From Clostridia bacterium (GTDB taxonomy: Bacteria > Bacillota > Clostridia > UBA1381 > UBA9506): a DNA stretch of 64,000 nucleotides. The translations under genes were made by a program, and so were the position numbers. Below are positions 25,201 through 33,064 of the stretch, piece after piece. Within the stretch, counting starts at the first letter, position 1; each line of letters starts with the position of its first letter. The stretch is taken from NCBI GenBank assembly GCA_017416855.1, contig JAFQAZ010000025.1, positions 1 through 64,000 on the forward strand, written 5' to 3'. The notes beneath the pieces were generated by a model, which was not told the DNA's origin, searched no databases, and was given only the letters and a program-made list of their open reading frames with translations.

Positions 25201-27465
25201 ATGAAAAAATCAGGAAGTAAAATATTAATTCTGGCAATATGTATGGCTTTGTTATTGCCCTGCCTGTCTGTATCGGCGGTAGCAGGAGAGCAGGAGATTG
25301 CCAATCTGCTTGCCAGTATGTCAATTATGAACGGCTATCCGGATGGTGAACTTCGTCTGGAACAGTCGGTTACAAGAGCTGAATTTTCTAAAATTGCTAT
25401 CGCGGCGTCTCCTTATAAGAATCAGGTGGCCTCCAGCTTGTCTATATCACCCTTTGGTGATGTGAGCTATAAGCATTGGGCAGCCCCTTATGTAAAGCTG
25501 GCGGTGTCTAACAGTCTTGTAACCGGATACCCCGACTCCACCTTCCGTCCCGATCAGACGGTGCTGCTAGAAGAGGCTGTAACAGTGATGCTTAAGCTAT
25601 TGGGTTACACCAACGATGATTTCGGCTATTCCTGGCCTTACGGTCAGTTAGGCTTGGCAGAAAACATTGGCCTGCTTGATGATATGTCGGCTACAGTAGG
25701 CACCCCTATGAGTCGTCGGGATGTGATGCTGCTGACCTATAATTTATTGACCTGTTCACCCAAAAACAGTGTAGGAGATTATCTGGAAAGCATCCAGTAT
25801 AAACTGACGGAGGATGTTGTTTTAATTGCAACAAACGAAGAAGACAGTTCAGTAAATCCGGGGAAGGTGGCAACCTCTGCCGGCAGTTATCGGATTGATG
25901 ATACATTTAACCGCAGTCATCTGGGACAGCGGGGTGATGTGATTGTAAAGAACGGCGATACGCTGGTGTGCTTTATTCCCTATGCACAGGCGGCCGAGGA
26001 ATATGTTGTGTATTCCAAGCTGGATAATACGATTGTTGTGTATCAGAATGGTGCAACCTCTCAGCTCACTCTGAATGATGGCACCATTGTATACTCAGGG
26101 ACGCAAAAGACCACCTATCAGGCAATCAAAAACACCCTGGCAATGGGGGATTTGATTTCTGTTCAACGTGATAGCAAGCAGAATATTGAGTATGTAACGG
26201 TGCGCAACGGCAACGTTGTGGGACCTGTTGTGGTGAGAACCAACACTTGGTATCAGGACCTGTCGGTTGGCTCTGATATGACCGTTATGCGTGATGGTGT
26301 TAAATGCACAAGCAATGATATACAGATTTACGATGTAGTGTATTATTCTTCTGACTTGAATATGGTTTTGGCCTACAGTAAGAAAGTAACCGGTATTTAC
26401 GAAACAGCCACTCCCAACAAAGATCAGCTGACGGGTGTAACCATTTCCGGTATTTCTTATCAGGTAGAATCGGCAGATGCCTTTAATGCGCTGTCGTCCA
26501 ACGGTAAATTTAACTATGGCGACACGGTAACAGCTCTTTTAGGCAAGGACGGAGCCATTGCCGGTGTTGTTTCAGCTGATACCACAGATAGCGCACAAAT
26601 CGGTTATTTCTGTGGCGCCGGTGTAAAGGATTACACCAATCAGACGGGGGAAACATATTCCAACTTCTATATTAAAGTGGCCGGAATGGATGGCAATGTA
26701 TATGAATATGCTGCCAAGCGTGATTATAGCGATAGTGAGGCTTTGAATCAGGTGGTTAAAGTTTCTTTCAAGGACGGATTGGCTTCTGTTGCAACCTACA
26801 ACCGTCAGGGTATATCCGGCAAAATTGATGCCGAAACCCGTATGCTCGGCACTCTTCCTTTTGCAGAATCTGTTAATATTCTGGATGTGGTGCCTATGGA
26901 GAAAAGTAAGAGCGGAGCTTACACATCTGTTTTTCTGCAACGACTGCATCAGATGGATTTAGGTGTTAAGCAGGTGCTTTATTACGATTTAAATAGCCGG
27001 GGACAAATTACCGATCTGATTTTAAACGATGTAACAGGTGAATGTTATGAATACGGTATTATCACCCAGGCGGAATCCCGCACCGCCGGCAACAATGTAG
27101 GCGGTAGCTATAGCTATAATATCGGCGGGCAGATGGGTAGTACATCTACCAATGGTGTAGCGTATAATGTGGGTATGGGTCAGCCGGTGATGCTTTTGAT
27201 GAACGGCGGCAGACCGCAGAATATAAAGCCTCTCGTACAGCTTGGTGAAAAAGTGACGAAGGTGTATAACGGGTACATCACAACAGCGGCTAATAAGGAA
27301 TATCCCTTATCTGATAAAGTGACAGTATTCAAGAAAACCTCTTATGATTATACGGTGATTCCCTTATCGGAGCTTTCACCGGAGAAGTATACAATTGCTA
27401 CATATTATGACCGGACACCGGATAAAGGCGGTCGAATCCGGATTATAGTGGCAACAGAAAAATAG
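25201..27465 (+). CDS. SLH-domain surface protein
   Basis: A 754-residue exported protein. The signal peptide ends near residue 28 (LLPCLSVSAVAGE). S-layer homology repeats occupy about 30-190 (NGYPDGELRLEQSVTRAEFS, FGDVSYKHWAAPYVKLAVSN, GYPDSTFRPDQTV), which bind pyruvylated wall polymer and tether the protein to the envelope. The remaining about 560 residues are beta-rich with repeated VYxNG-type strands and no recognised enzyme motif. It starts 31 bp after the permease gene, so it probably belongs to the export operon as a surface partner, or simply shares its transcript. Confidence 0.87.
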   Translation: MKKSGSKILILAICMALLLPCLSVSAVAGEQEIANLLASMSIMNGYPDGELRLEQSVTRAEFSKIAIAASPYKNQVASSLSISPFGDVSYKHWAAPYVKLAVSNSLVTGYPDSTFRPDQTVLLEEAVTVMLKLLGYTNDDFGYSWPYGQLGLAENIGLLDDMSATVGTPMSRRDVMLLTYNLLTCSPKNSVGDYLESIQYKLTEDVVLIATNEEDSSVNPGKVATSAGSYRIDDTFNRSHLGQRGDVIVKNGDTLVCFIPYAQAAEEYVVYSKLDNTIVVYQNGATSQLTLNDGTIVYSGTQKTTYQAIKNTLAMGDLISVQRDSKQNIEYVTVRNGNVVGPVVVRTNTWYQDLSVGSDMTVMRDGVKCTSNDIQIYDVVYYSSDLNMVLAYSKKVTGIYETATPNKDQLTGVTISGISYQVESADAFNALSSNGKFNYGDTVTALLGKDGAIAGVVSADTTDSAQIGYFCGAGVKDYTNQTGETYSNFYIKVAGMDGNVYEYAAKRDYSDSEALNQVVKVSFKDGLASVATYNRQGISGKIDAETRMLGTLPFAESVNILDVVPMEKSKSGAYTSVFLQRLHQMDLGVKQVLYYDLNSRGQITDLILNDVTGECYEYGIITQAESRTAGNNVGGSYSYNIGGQMGSTSTNGVAYNVGMGQPVMLLMNGGRPQNIKPLVQLGEKVTKVYNGYITTAANKEYPLSDKVTVFKKTSYDYTVIPLSELSPEKYTIATYYDRTPDKGGRIRIIVATEK

Positions 27466-27488
27466 AAGGAAAACAAAGGGTTGACAAT

Positions 27489-27510
27489 TTTACAATCGAA
27501 TGATTGTAAA
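27489..27510. promoter_or_regulatory. 22-bp palindrome upstream of a predicted promoter (copy 1)
   Basis: Perfect 9-bp arms TTTACAATC (27489-27497) and GATTGTAAA (27502-27510) around GAAT. The same sequence with one change occurs at 35045-35066. In both places its centre is 33-35 bp upstream of a TTTACA -35 box. A protein-binding operator is inferred. Confidence 0.5.
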
Positions 27511-27532
27511 TATAAAAAATTACAGAAAAGTC

Positions 27533-27561
27533 TTTACAAATTATCTGTTTTGCGGTAAAAT
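27533..27561 (+). promoter_or_regulatory. Predicted promoter after the SLH gene
   Basis: TTTACA (27533-27538), 17 bp, TAAAAT (27556-27561). It points rightward towards a terminator only about 60 bp downstream, with no ORF between. Confidence 0.45.
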
Positions 27562-27567
27562 AAGTGT

Positions 27568-27660
27568 GTAAAAGTATATAGTTTCGTCACCCCCCCCTTT
27601 CATATAGTACCATGAACCGTGCCGATGTTGTCCGCCAAAGCAACGTCGGTATTGTTTTTT
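27568..27660 (+). ncRNA. Candidate small RNA, about 90 nt
   Basis: A predicted promoter (-10 at 27556-27561) and a rho-independent terminator (27622-27649 plus T-run) bracket about 90 bases without an ORF. The RNA would carry an unpaired run of eight C (27590-27597), the kind of C-rich loop that trans-acting regulators use to mask Shine-Dalgarno sequences. The evidence is only positional; the terminator may just serve the SLH gene. Confidence 0.3.
27622..27660 (+). terminator. Rho-independent terminator
   Basis: CCGATGTTG (27622-27630) pairs with CAACGTCGG (27641-27649), with one G-T pair, followed by TATTGTTTTTT. Confidence 0.75.
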
Positions 27661-27677
27661 ATAGAGTTATTTTTTGC

Positions 27678-28466
27678 TTATTGGGAAGAGGGTTTCAGCC
27701 TATTTTGATAAGCTGTGGGAGAGCAACCCATATTCTTTGAAAAAAACCGGGAGAAAGTGAGAACATCGGGGAAACCAATGGAAACGGCAATTTCAGAAAT
27801 GGAACAATTTGTGTTTTTAAGCATAGATTTTGCCCGCTTTAGTTTTAGCTGATTCAGATATTGCTTAGGTGCTATTCCTTCATGTTTAATAAATAGATTA
27901 TACAAGTAACGGTCGCTGATGCCAATGGTATCGGCGACTTCTTTTATAGAAAGATTGCGATAAAAATGGATACTCATATATTTTTTAGCCTCCAGAACAT
28001 AATGATTCCCTGTGAGCGGCCTTTTCTTTTCGTGGTAAGAGAGTAATAGTAAAAAATAGCCCAGAGCCTTGGTGTCGTTCATGGGTGTTTCCTCTGACAG
28101 AATACTGTCAGATAAGCTTAAAAGCTCCGGTTTAAAATCAAAGGTGAAAATGTTGTTCTGATCAGTAGAAATAAATCGGCTACAAATTGTTTCAGCGGAA
28201 GTGCCGCCGAAGATAACCCAAAAATAACTCCAGGGATTGTGAGCGGAGGAGTGATATTCGTGTATGGTTTTGGGTGTAATTAAAAAGCCTTGACCGGATG
28301 TGACGATGTGATTGTTAAATGTGCCTTCGCCGGATAATACATAATGCAAAATATAAACATCGCGGCTGCCTTTACCCCAATGTGCATTTTTTGATATATC
28401 CTCAAAACCGTAGGATGAAACAAACAGGTTGCTGTCTGCGCTGAATTCTGTTGTTATTATGTTCAT
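27678..28466 (-). CDS. AraC-family transcriptional regulator
   Basis: A 262-residue protein. The N-terminal cupin-like sensor (about 20-110) includes YILHYVLSGEGTF; the C-terminal double HTH (about 160-258) shows IKEVADTIGISDRYLYNLF and the family signature AVSIGFPDVLTFSRFFSKNMGCSPTAYQ. It is divergent from the alpha-galactosidase gene with 107 bp between, so it most likely activates that gene in response to a galactoside. I start at the ATG at 28466, which has GGCGGTGA upstream, rather than the GTG at 28475. Confidence 0.9.
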   Translation of the reverse strand: MNIITTEFSADSNLFVSSYGFEDISKNAHWGKGSRDVYILHYVLSGEGTFNNHIVTSGQGFLITPKTIHEYHSSAHNPWSYFWVIFGGTSAETICSRFISTDQNNIFTFDFKPELLSLSDSILSEETPMNDTKALGYFLLLLSYHEKKRPLTGNHYVLEAKKYMSIHFYRNLSIKEVADTIGISDRYLYNLFIKHEGIAPKQYLNQLKLKRAKSMLKNTNCSISEIAVSIGFPDVLTFSRFFSKNMGCSPTAYQNRLKPSSQ

Positions 28467-28573
28467 TTCTGTCACCGCCTTATAGTATGATTTTACTATA
28501 TAAATGTATGTTTTGTAAATAGATTTTTCTGCTTGAAAGATATAAAATAGAGAAAAAGTGAGGAGGTTATACC

Positions 28574-30025
28574 ATGAGATATACTGAAATTGCTATAGCA
28601 AAACCCTTTGAAGGTGCACCGAAAATCAATGTGCCGGATTGCTTTGGCGCATCACCGAAGAAACCGTTATTGTTAAAAATCGCTGCCAGCGGTCAGCGTC
28701 CGCTTACCTATAATGCAGAAAATCTGCCGGCAGGCCTGACAGTTTCTAATGGGATCATCACCGGTGTTGTAGCAGAAGAAGGCGATTATACTGTAACACT
28801 GATTGCTGAGAATAAACATGGCAAAGATGAAAAGAAAATAGTTTTTGAAATCCATAAGGACAGAGTGCAGCTAACACCGCTGATGGGTTTTACCAGCTGG
28901 AATGCCTTTGGATATCAGGTAACTCAGGAAAATATGGAAACTACGGCAAATAGAATGACAGAGCTTGGCTTGTCTGAATATGGTTATAACCACATCAATA
29001 TTGACTCCGGCTGGCAGGGCGCCTATGGGGGTGAATTTGATGCCATTATGCCCAATGAAAAGTTCCCCGATATGAAAGGCTTTTGTGACCGTATGCACGC
29101 GATGGGGTACCATTGTGGCATTTATTCAACACCTATGCTCAACGCCTTTGGCTGTTCTATGGAAACGGTGCCCCTGCCGCCCGGATGCACCCAGGGTGAG
29201 CCGGATGACCGTTTTGCTGACGAACGCGGTGGTATTGGTGTTATCAGAAAAGAGAAAAACAATGCCCAGCAGTGGGCCGATTGGGGCTTTGATTATCTGA
29301 AATATGATTGGCGTCCTGCTGACCCTTATAACGCCGAGCTTATGCGCAAGGAGCTTATTGAAACAGATAGAGATTTCGGTTTTTGTGTGACCTTAAAGGC
29401 CCGTCCTGAATATCACAAGTACTGGGAAAAATACTGTAACAGTTATCGTTGCAACACAGATTCCATGGCCAACTGGCCTAATCTGTTAACGATTTATAAA
29501 ACCTATTTTGATTTTATTGAATACATTAACAAAGGCCATTATTTTGATCTGGATATGCTGGATCTGGGACGGTGTGATTTGTTCCCAAATGGTTATTTCA
29601 TTAAGGAATATGGTTATACAGAGGATGAACAAATTGTGGCCTATACGATGCGGGCGATTACCGCATCCCCCATTCAAATTAGTTGTATTCTGGATCAAGT
29701 GAGCGAGTTTGAGCTTTCTGTTTACTGCAACGAAGAGGTCATTGCTATTAATCAGGATAGCGGTGGTTATGCGGCAAAGCCTCTTATGATGGTAGAGGAA
29801 GGCAACAAAATCATCCACATTTTAAAGCGCAAGCTATCCAATGGGGACGAAGCAGTTGCAGTCTTTAATCTTGGCGAAACAGTGGAAACTGTGAAGGTTT
29901 ACTTAGACGATGAATGGGAAGTCCGTGATGCTTGGGCTAAGAAAGATTTAAAACCCACATCTGTTATTAAGCTGCTCGAAATGCAGCCTCATACCTGTCG
30001 ATTGTTCAGAATTAAGAAGAAATAA
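28574..30025 (+). CDS. Alpha-galactosidase, glycoside hydrolase family 27
   Basis: A 483-residue enzyme that releases alpha-linked galactose from raffinose-type sugars or galactomannan. Residues about 28-96 are a putative-Ig (He_PIG) module (RPLTYNAENLPAGLTVSNG). The (beta/alpha)8 domain begins with PLMGFTSWNAFG; DYLKYDWRPADPYN contains the nucleophile Asp and DLDMLDLG lies where the GH27 acid/base Asp motif is expected. A C-terminal beta-sandwich ends the protein. There is no signal peptide, so it acts in the cytoplasm on imported oligosaccharides. GGAGG precedes the ATG. It is divergent from an AraC regulator; no transporter is adjacent. Confidence 0.9.
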   Translation: MRYTEIAIAKPFEGAPKINVPDCFGASPKKPLLLKIAASGQRPLTYNAENLPAGLTVSNGIITGVVAEEGDYTVTLIAENKHGKDEKKIVFEIHKDRVQLTPLMGFTSWNAFGYQVTQENMETTANRMTELGLSEYGYNHINIDSGWQGAYGGEFDAIMPNEKFPDMKGFCDRMHAMGYHCGIYSTPMLNAFGCSMETVPLPPGCTQGEPDDRFADERGGIGVIRKEKNNAQQWADWGFDYLKYDWRPADPYNAELMRKELIETDRDFGFCVTLKARPEYHKYWEKYCNSYRCNTDSMANWPNLLTIYKTYFDFIEYINKGHYFDLDMLDLGRCDLFPNGYFIKEYGYTEDEQIVAYTMRAITASPIQISCILDQVSEFELSVYCNEEVIAINQDSGGYAAKPLMMVEEGNKIIHILKRKLSNGDEAVAVFNLGETVETVKVYLDDEWEVRDAWAKKDLKPTSVIKLLEMQPHTCRLFRIKKK

Positions 30026-30027
30026 AA

Positions 30028-30061
30028 AACAAGGTTGTTGCTATTGCAACAACCTTGTTTT
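30028..30061. terminator. Bidirectional terminator
   Basis: AACAAGGTTGTTGC pairs perfectly with GCAACAACCTTGTT around a four-base loop, with A-run on the left and T-run on the right. It serves both the alpha-galactosidase and the leftward dnaX-ricT operon. Confidence 0.85.
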
Positions 30062-30062
30062 T

Positions 30063-30383
30063 TTACTGTGCGGCTTTCTGCAGGAACTCACGTTCCATTT
30101 CTAAAATATCTTCCAGCCAGTATACGCCGATATCCAATGCAGCATACAGACTGTCGCGCTCAGCTTTTTTTGTTAAACGGGCACTTTTAATATCGTCACC
30201 GTGCTTTTCCAGCAGCTCAATGTTCACCTTGGAGGCAACCTCTAAGTCCTGAATTTTCTTTGTTTCAGTAATGGTGAAACGGGTGATGAAGTTTTCGTTA
30301 AAATCACCATAATATAAAACGTTTCCATCTCTTAAAAGAGGTTTTCCTTCATATAACAAACATTCCTTTGCTTTCTTTGCCAT
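30063..30383 (-). CDS. Conserved small protein of unknown function
   Basis: A 106-residue protein, charged and without membrane segments: beta-rich at the start (ECLLYEGKPLLRDGNVLYYG) then two helices (QDLEVASKVNIELLEKHG and about 75-105). The ATG at 30383 follows GGAG; a TTG four codons earlier overlaps that site. It is the last gene of the leftward dnaX-ebfC-pstA-holB-ricT run, 37 bp after ricT, so it may be linked to that functional group. I do not recognise the family by function. Confidence 0.7.
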   Translation of the reverse strand: MAKKAKECLLYEGKPLLRDGNVLYYGDFNENFITRFTITETKKIQDLEVASKVNIELLEKHGDDIKSARLTKKAERDSLYAALDIGVYWLEDILEMEREFLQKAAQ

Positions 30384-30420
30384 TTTCTTCTCCAATCTGC
30401 CGCCGGAGCGACTATTATTC

Positions 30421-31293
30421 TTAACCTTCCAGTTCTTTTAATGCAGCCAGGTCAATATCTGCATCCTGATTTCTTCTGACGCTGTCTTTAATCACGGTTA
30501 AATCAGCAACCTTGAACTCGCTGATGGTGTTTTCGGCACCGGAATCCATTCTTACCTGTGCCAGACCCTTTAAAAGGGACGTGGAAACCACTGTTCCGCG
30601 ACCGGAGGGTGTTTCAACAATAGCGCCCACATTAGGTGTTTCACGAATCAGTGCTTCGTAAGCATCCTGTTCGTATTTTAAACAACACATCAAACGGCCA
30701 CAGGTGCCGGAGATTTTCGTGGGATTTAAAGACAGAGACTGTTCTTTTGCCATTTTAATAGACACAGGTTCAAAATCACCCAGGAATAAGGAACAGCATA
30801 AGGGCCTGCCACAAATGCCCAAGCCACCGCGCATTTTTGCTTCATCACGGACACCGATTTGCCGGAGCTCAATACGGGTACGGAATACGGAAGCTAAATC
30901 TTTAACGAGTTGTCTGAAGTCCACACGGCCATCAGCGGTGAAATAAAACAGAATTTTACTTCTGTCAAAGGTATATTCCACATCAATCAGGTTCATTTCC
31001 AGCTTGTTAGCACGGATTTTAGACATACAAATGTTATATGCTTCTTCTTCCTTTTTTTTATTTTCCTCCAAGGTTTTCCGGTCTGCATCGGTGGCTACGC
31101 GGATAATCTTTTTAATCGGAATGGAAAACTTACTTTCATCGATTTCTTTTTCCGTCATAGCAACTTCACCGTATTCGGTTCCTCTGGCGGTTTCAACAAT
31201 AACACCATCGTGTAAGGACAGTTCTTTGCCATCGGGATCGAAATAATATATTTTTCCGACAGATTTAAATCGGATTCCGATTACTTTGGTCAT
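30421..31293 (-). CDS. ricT: PSP1-domain protein RicT (YaaT homologue)
   Basis: A 290-residue protein. The C-terminal half is the PSP1 domain with clustered Cys: GICGRPLCCSLFL and GTCGRLMCCLKYE. In Bacillus, YaaT/RicT forms the Fe-S-containing Ric complex with YlbF and YmcA and promotes RNase Y-dependent mRNA processing and phosphorelay activation of Spo0A. A RicA-type partner is at 9.5 kb and spo0A at 57 kb here. It sits downstream of holB with a 29-bp overlap, and AGGAGG lies inside holB ahead of the ATG. Gene order matches Bacillus (pstA-holB-yaaT). Confidence 0.93.
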   Translation of the reverse strand: MTKVIGIRFKSVGKIYYFDPDGKELSLHDGVIVETARGTEYGEVAMTEKEIDESKFSIPIKKIIRVATDADRKTLEENKKKEEEAYNICMSKIRANKLEMNLIDVEYTFDRSKILFYFTADGRVDFRQLVKDLASVFRTRIELRQIGVRDEAKMRGGLGICGRPLCCSLFLGDFEPVSIKMAKEQSLSLNPTKISGTCGRLMCCLKYEQDAYEALIRETPNVGAIVETPSGRGTVVSTSLLKGLAQVRMDSGAENTISEFKVADLTVIKDSVRRNQDADIDLAALKELEG

Positions 31294-32290
31294 GGGTTTC
31301 CTCCTGCATCTTCGTTAAAAGTTCAAGTCCGGCACCTGCGAAGCTGGCATTTTTCTGCAAGCGTTCGCGGTAATGAATCACCGCTTCCATTAAACGGACC
31401 AGATTGCCGGGTGCAAGCTTTTGACTAAAGGCTTTAACAGCTGCTTGCTGATCTGTACAAATGAGCTTTGCTTTTCCGGTCAGATTAAGACGCAAAGCAT
31501 CCCTCAGAAAAACAAGCATAAAATCAATAATATTTTCAATTTTTTCTCGGTTATCGGTTAAAAACTGATTAAAATCAGCAAAGGCCGATAAGGAGTTTAA
31601 AAGGTACTGCATATTTGTGACTGTGTTTTCGTAAAGGTTGTAAAATTCTTCATCAGTCAGCATTTGTTTGCCACGGCCGATGTTGCCCTGGGCAAAAGAA
31701 GCGGCCAATTCCCTGCGAGGAGCGTCGCCGGTGGTTAATTGCTCGAAATACCGGTGGCAAAGCGCCTGATTCAGGGGCAAAAACTGCAGCTTTAAACAAC
31801 GGGAAAGCACCGTGTCTAAAAGGAGATTTTGTGCAGTAGTTAAAATGATAAACACCACATATTCCGGCGGCTCTTCCAGAACCTTCAGCAAGGCATTCTG
31901 GGCTGCTGTTGTCAATAGCTCGCCTTTTTCAATGAGGAACACCTTTCGTTCCGATGAAAAAGGACGGACATAGGCTTCCTGAATGAGTTGCTCGCGGACT
32001 ACATCCACGCCAAAGGTTTTATTGTCTTCAGGCGTTTGCAAGGTGATGAAGTCGGGATGATTCCCGGCGGTCATCAGCATACAGGAAGGGCAATGAAGAC
32101 AAGGCTTTCCATCTACGGGTGCATGGCACAGTAGTGCCGCAATAAAGGGGTAAGCAACGGTTTTTTTACCGATGCCTTCTGCACCGGAGAACAGATAAGC
32201 ATTGACAAACTGATGCCGGCAAACGGCTTGTTTTAATTTTGCACAAATCAATTCGTGACCGATTACGGCCTCATAATCAAACTTTTTCAA
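31265..32290 (-). CDS. holB: DNA polymerase III delta' subunit
   Basis: A 341-residue clamp-loader subunit. It has the AAA+ fold with SGAEGIGKKTVAYPF in the P-loop position, a zinc module CHAPVDGKPCLHCPSC, LLKVLEEPPEYVVFIL and a sensor-like LSRCLKLQF. Delta' is normally not an active ATPase but completes the DnaX clamp-loader ring. The TTG start at 32290 overlaps the pstA end by 14 bp, implying coupled translation. The C-terminal domain is less conserved, as usual. Confidence 0.93.
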   Translation of the reverse strand: MKKFDYEAVIGHELICAKLKQAVCRHQFVNAYLFSGAEGIGKKTVAYPFIAALLCHAPVDGKPCLHCPSCMLMTAGNHPDFITLQTPEDNKTFGVDVVREQLIQEAYVRPFSSERKVFLIEKGELLTTAAQNALLKVLEEPPEYVVFIILTTAQNLLLDTVLSRCLKLQFLPLNQALCHRYFEQLTTGDAPRRELAASFAQGNIGRGKQMLTDEEFYNLYENTVTNMQYLLNSLSAFADFNQFLTDNREKIENIIDFMLVFLRDALRLNLTGKAKLICTDQQAAVKAFSQKLAPGNLVRLMEAVIHYRERLQKNASFAGAGLELLTKMQEETHDQSNRNPI

Positions 32291-32609
32291 AACGTTCTAC
32301 ATCCACAACGAAAATGGTTGCACCGCCGGTTTCGATTTCTTCCGGGAAGGAAGAATAGTCCATATCAATAGACCCGATCATCGGTTCAGGTGTAAACAAA
32401 ATCTGTTTTCTCTTCATACTGAATTTAGCGATAATATCAACGGCTTTTTGAACATCTTCTTCCTCAACACCGGATAACAATGTGGTGTTACCGGCGCGGA
32501 GAAAACCACCTGTAGAAGCCATTTTTGTCACAGGGACACCGGCTTTGTTCAGCTCGCGCATTACCAGGTTACCGTCTTCGTTACTAACAATTGCAAATAC
32601 AAGTTTCAT
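32277..32609 (-). CDS. Cyclic-di-AMP receptor (PstA/DarA, YaaQ family)
   Basis: A 110-residue PII-like protein: MKLVFAIVSNEDGNLVMREL, GVPVTKMASTGGFLRAGNTTLLSGV (the ligand loop) and a C-terminal GGATIFVVDVERFEKV strand. Homologues bind c-di-AMP as trimers; the downstream target is unclear. The ATG at 32609 has GGAGG five bases upstream, so the four extra residues of the longer frame are dropped. It lies between ebfC and holB, as in other Firmicutes. Confidence 0.92.
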   Translation of the reverse strand: MKLVFAIVSNEDGNLVMRELNKAGVPVTKMASTGGFLRAGNTTLLSGVEEEDVQKAVDIIAKFSMKRKQILFTPEPMIGSIDMDYSSFPEEIETGGATIFVVDVERFEKV

Positions 32610-32685
32610 AAGAACCTCCATTCTGTCGCAAGGCGACTCTTTATTTTACGGTGAGTGCCAAAGCACAATCACCATCCTATCCATA

Positions 32686-33033
32686 TTAGAATAAACCGGG
32701 AATGTTCAGGCCACCGGTAATGCCGGCCATGCCTTCTTCCATCATGTCAGCAGCTTTCTTTTCTGCTTCGTTGACAGCGGCAACGATTAAGTCTTCTAAC
32801 ATTTCAATATCGTCTGGATCAACAATTTCGGGCTTTAATTTAACAGATACCAGCTCGTGGCTGCCTTTCATAACAACTGTAACGGCACCGCCGCCGGCTG
32901 TTGCCTCAACGGTTGACTCGCTGATCTCGTTCTGCACGCGTTCCATATCAGCCTGCATCTGCTGAATACGCTGCATCATTGCGGCTTTATTCTGATTTAC
33001 ACCGCCGCCGGTGAATTTATTACCTTTTGCCAT
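32686..33033 (-). CDS. YbaB/EbfC nucleoid-associated protein
   Basis: A 115-residue protein with a long N-terminal helix (MMQRIQQMQADMERVQNEIS), the central ATAGGGAVTVVMKGSHELVSV strand pair and a C-terminal helix ending GMAGITGGLNIPGLF. Dimers bind DNA and are usually co-transcribed with dnaX. I start at the ATG at 33033 with GGAG upstream. In many bacteria recR follows directly; here it does not, and the c-di-AMP receptor comes next. Confidence 0.93.
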   Translation of the reverse strand: MAKGNKFTGGGVNQNKAAMMQRIQQMQADMERVQNEISESTVEATAGGGAVTVVMKGSHELVSVKLKPEIVDPDDIEMLEDLIVAAVNEAEKKAADMMEEGMAGITGGLNIPGLF

Positions 33034-33064
33034 GTTTTTCTCCATTTCTGTCACGGGTGTGACG

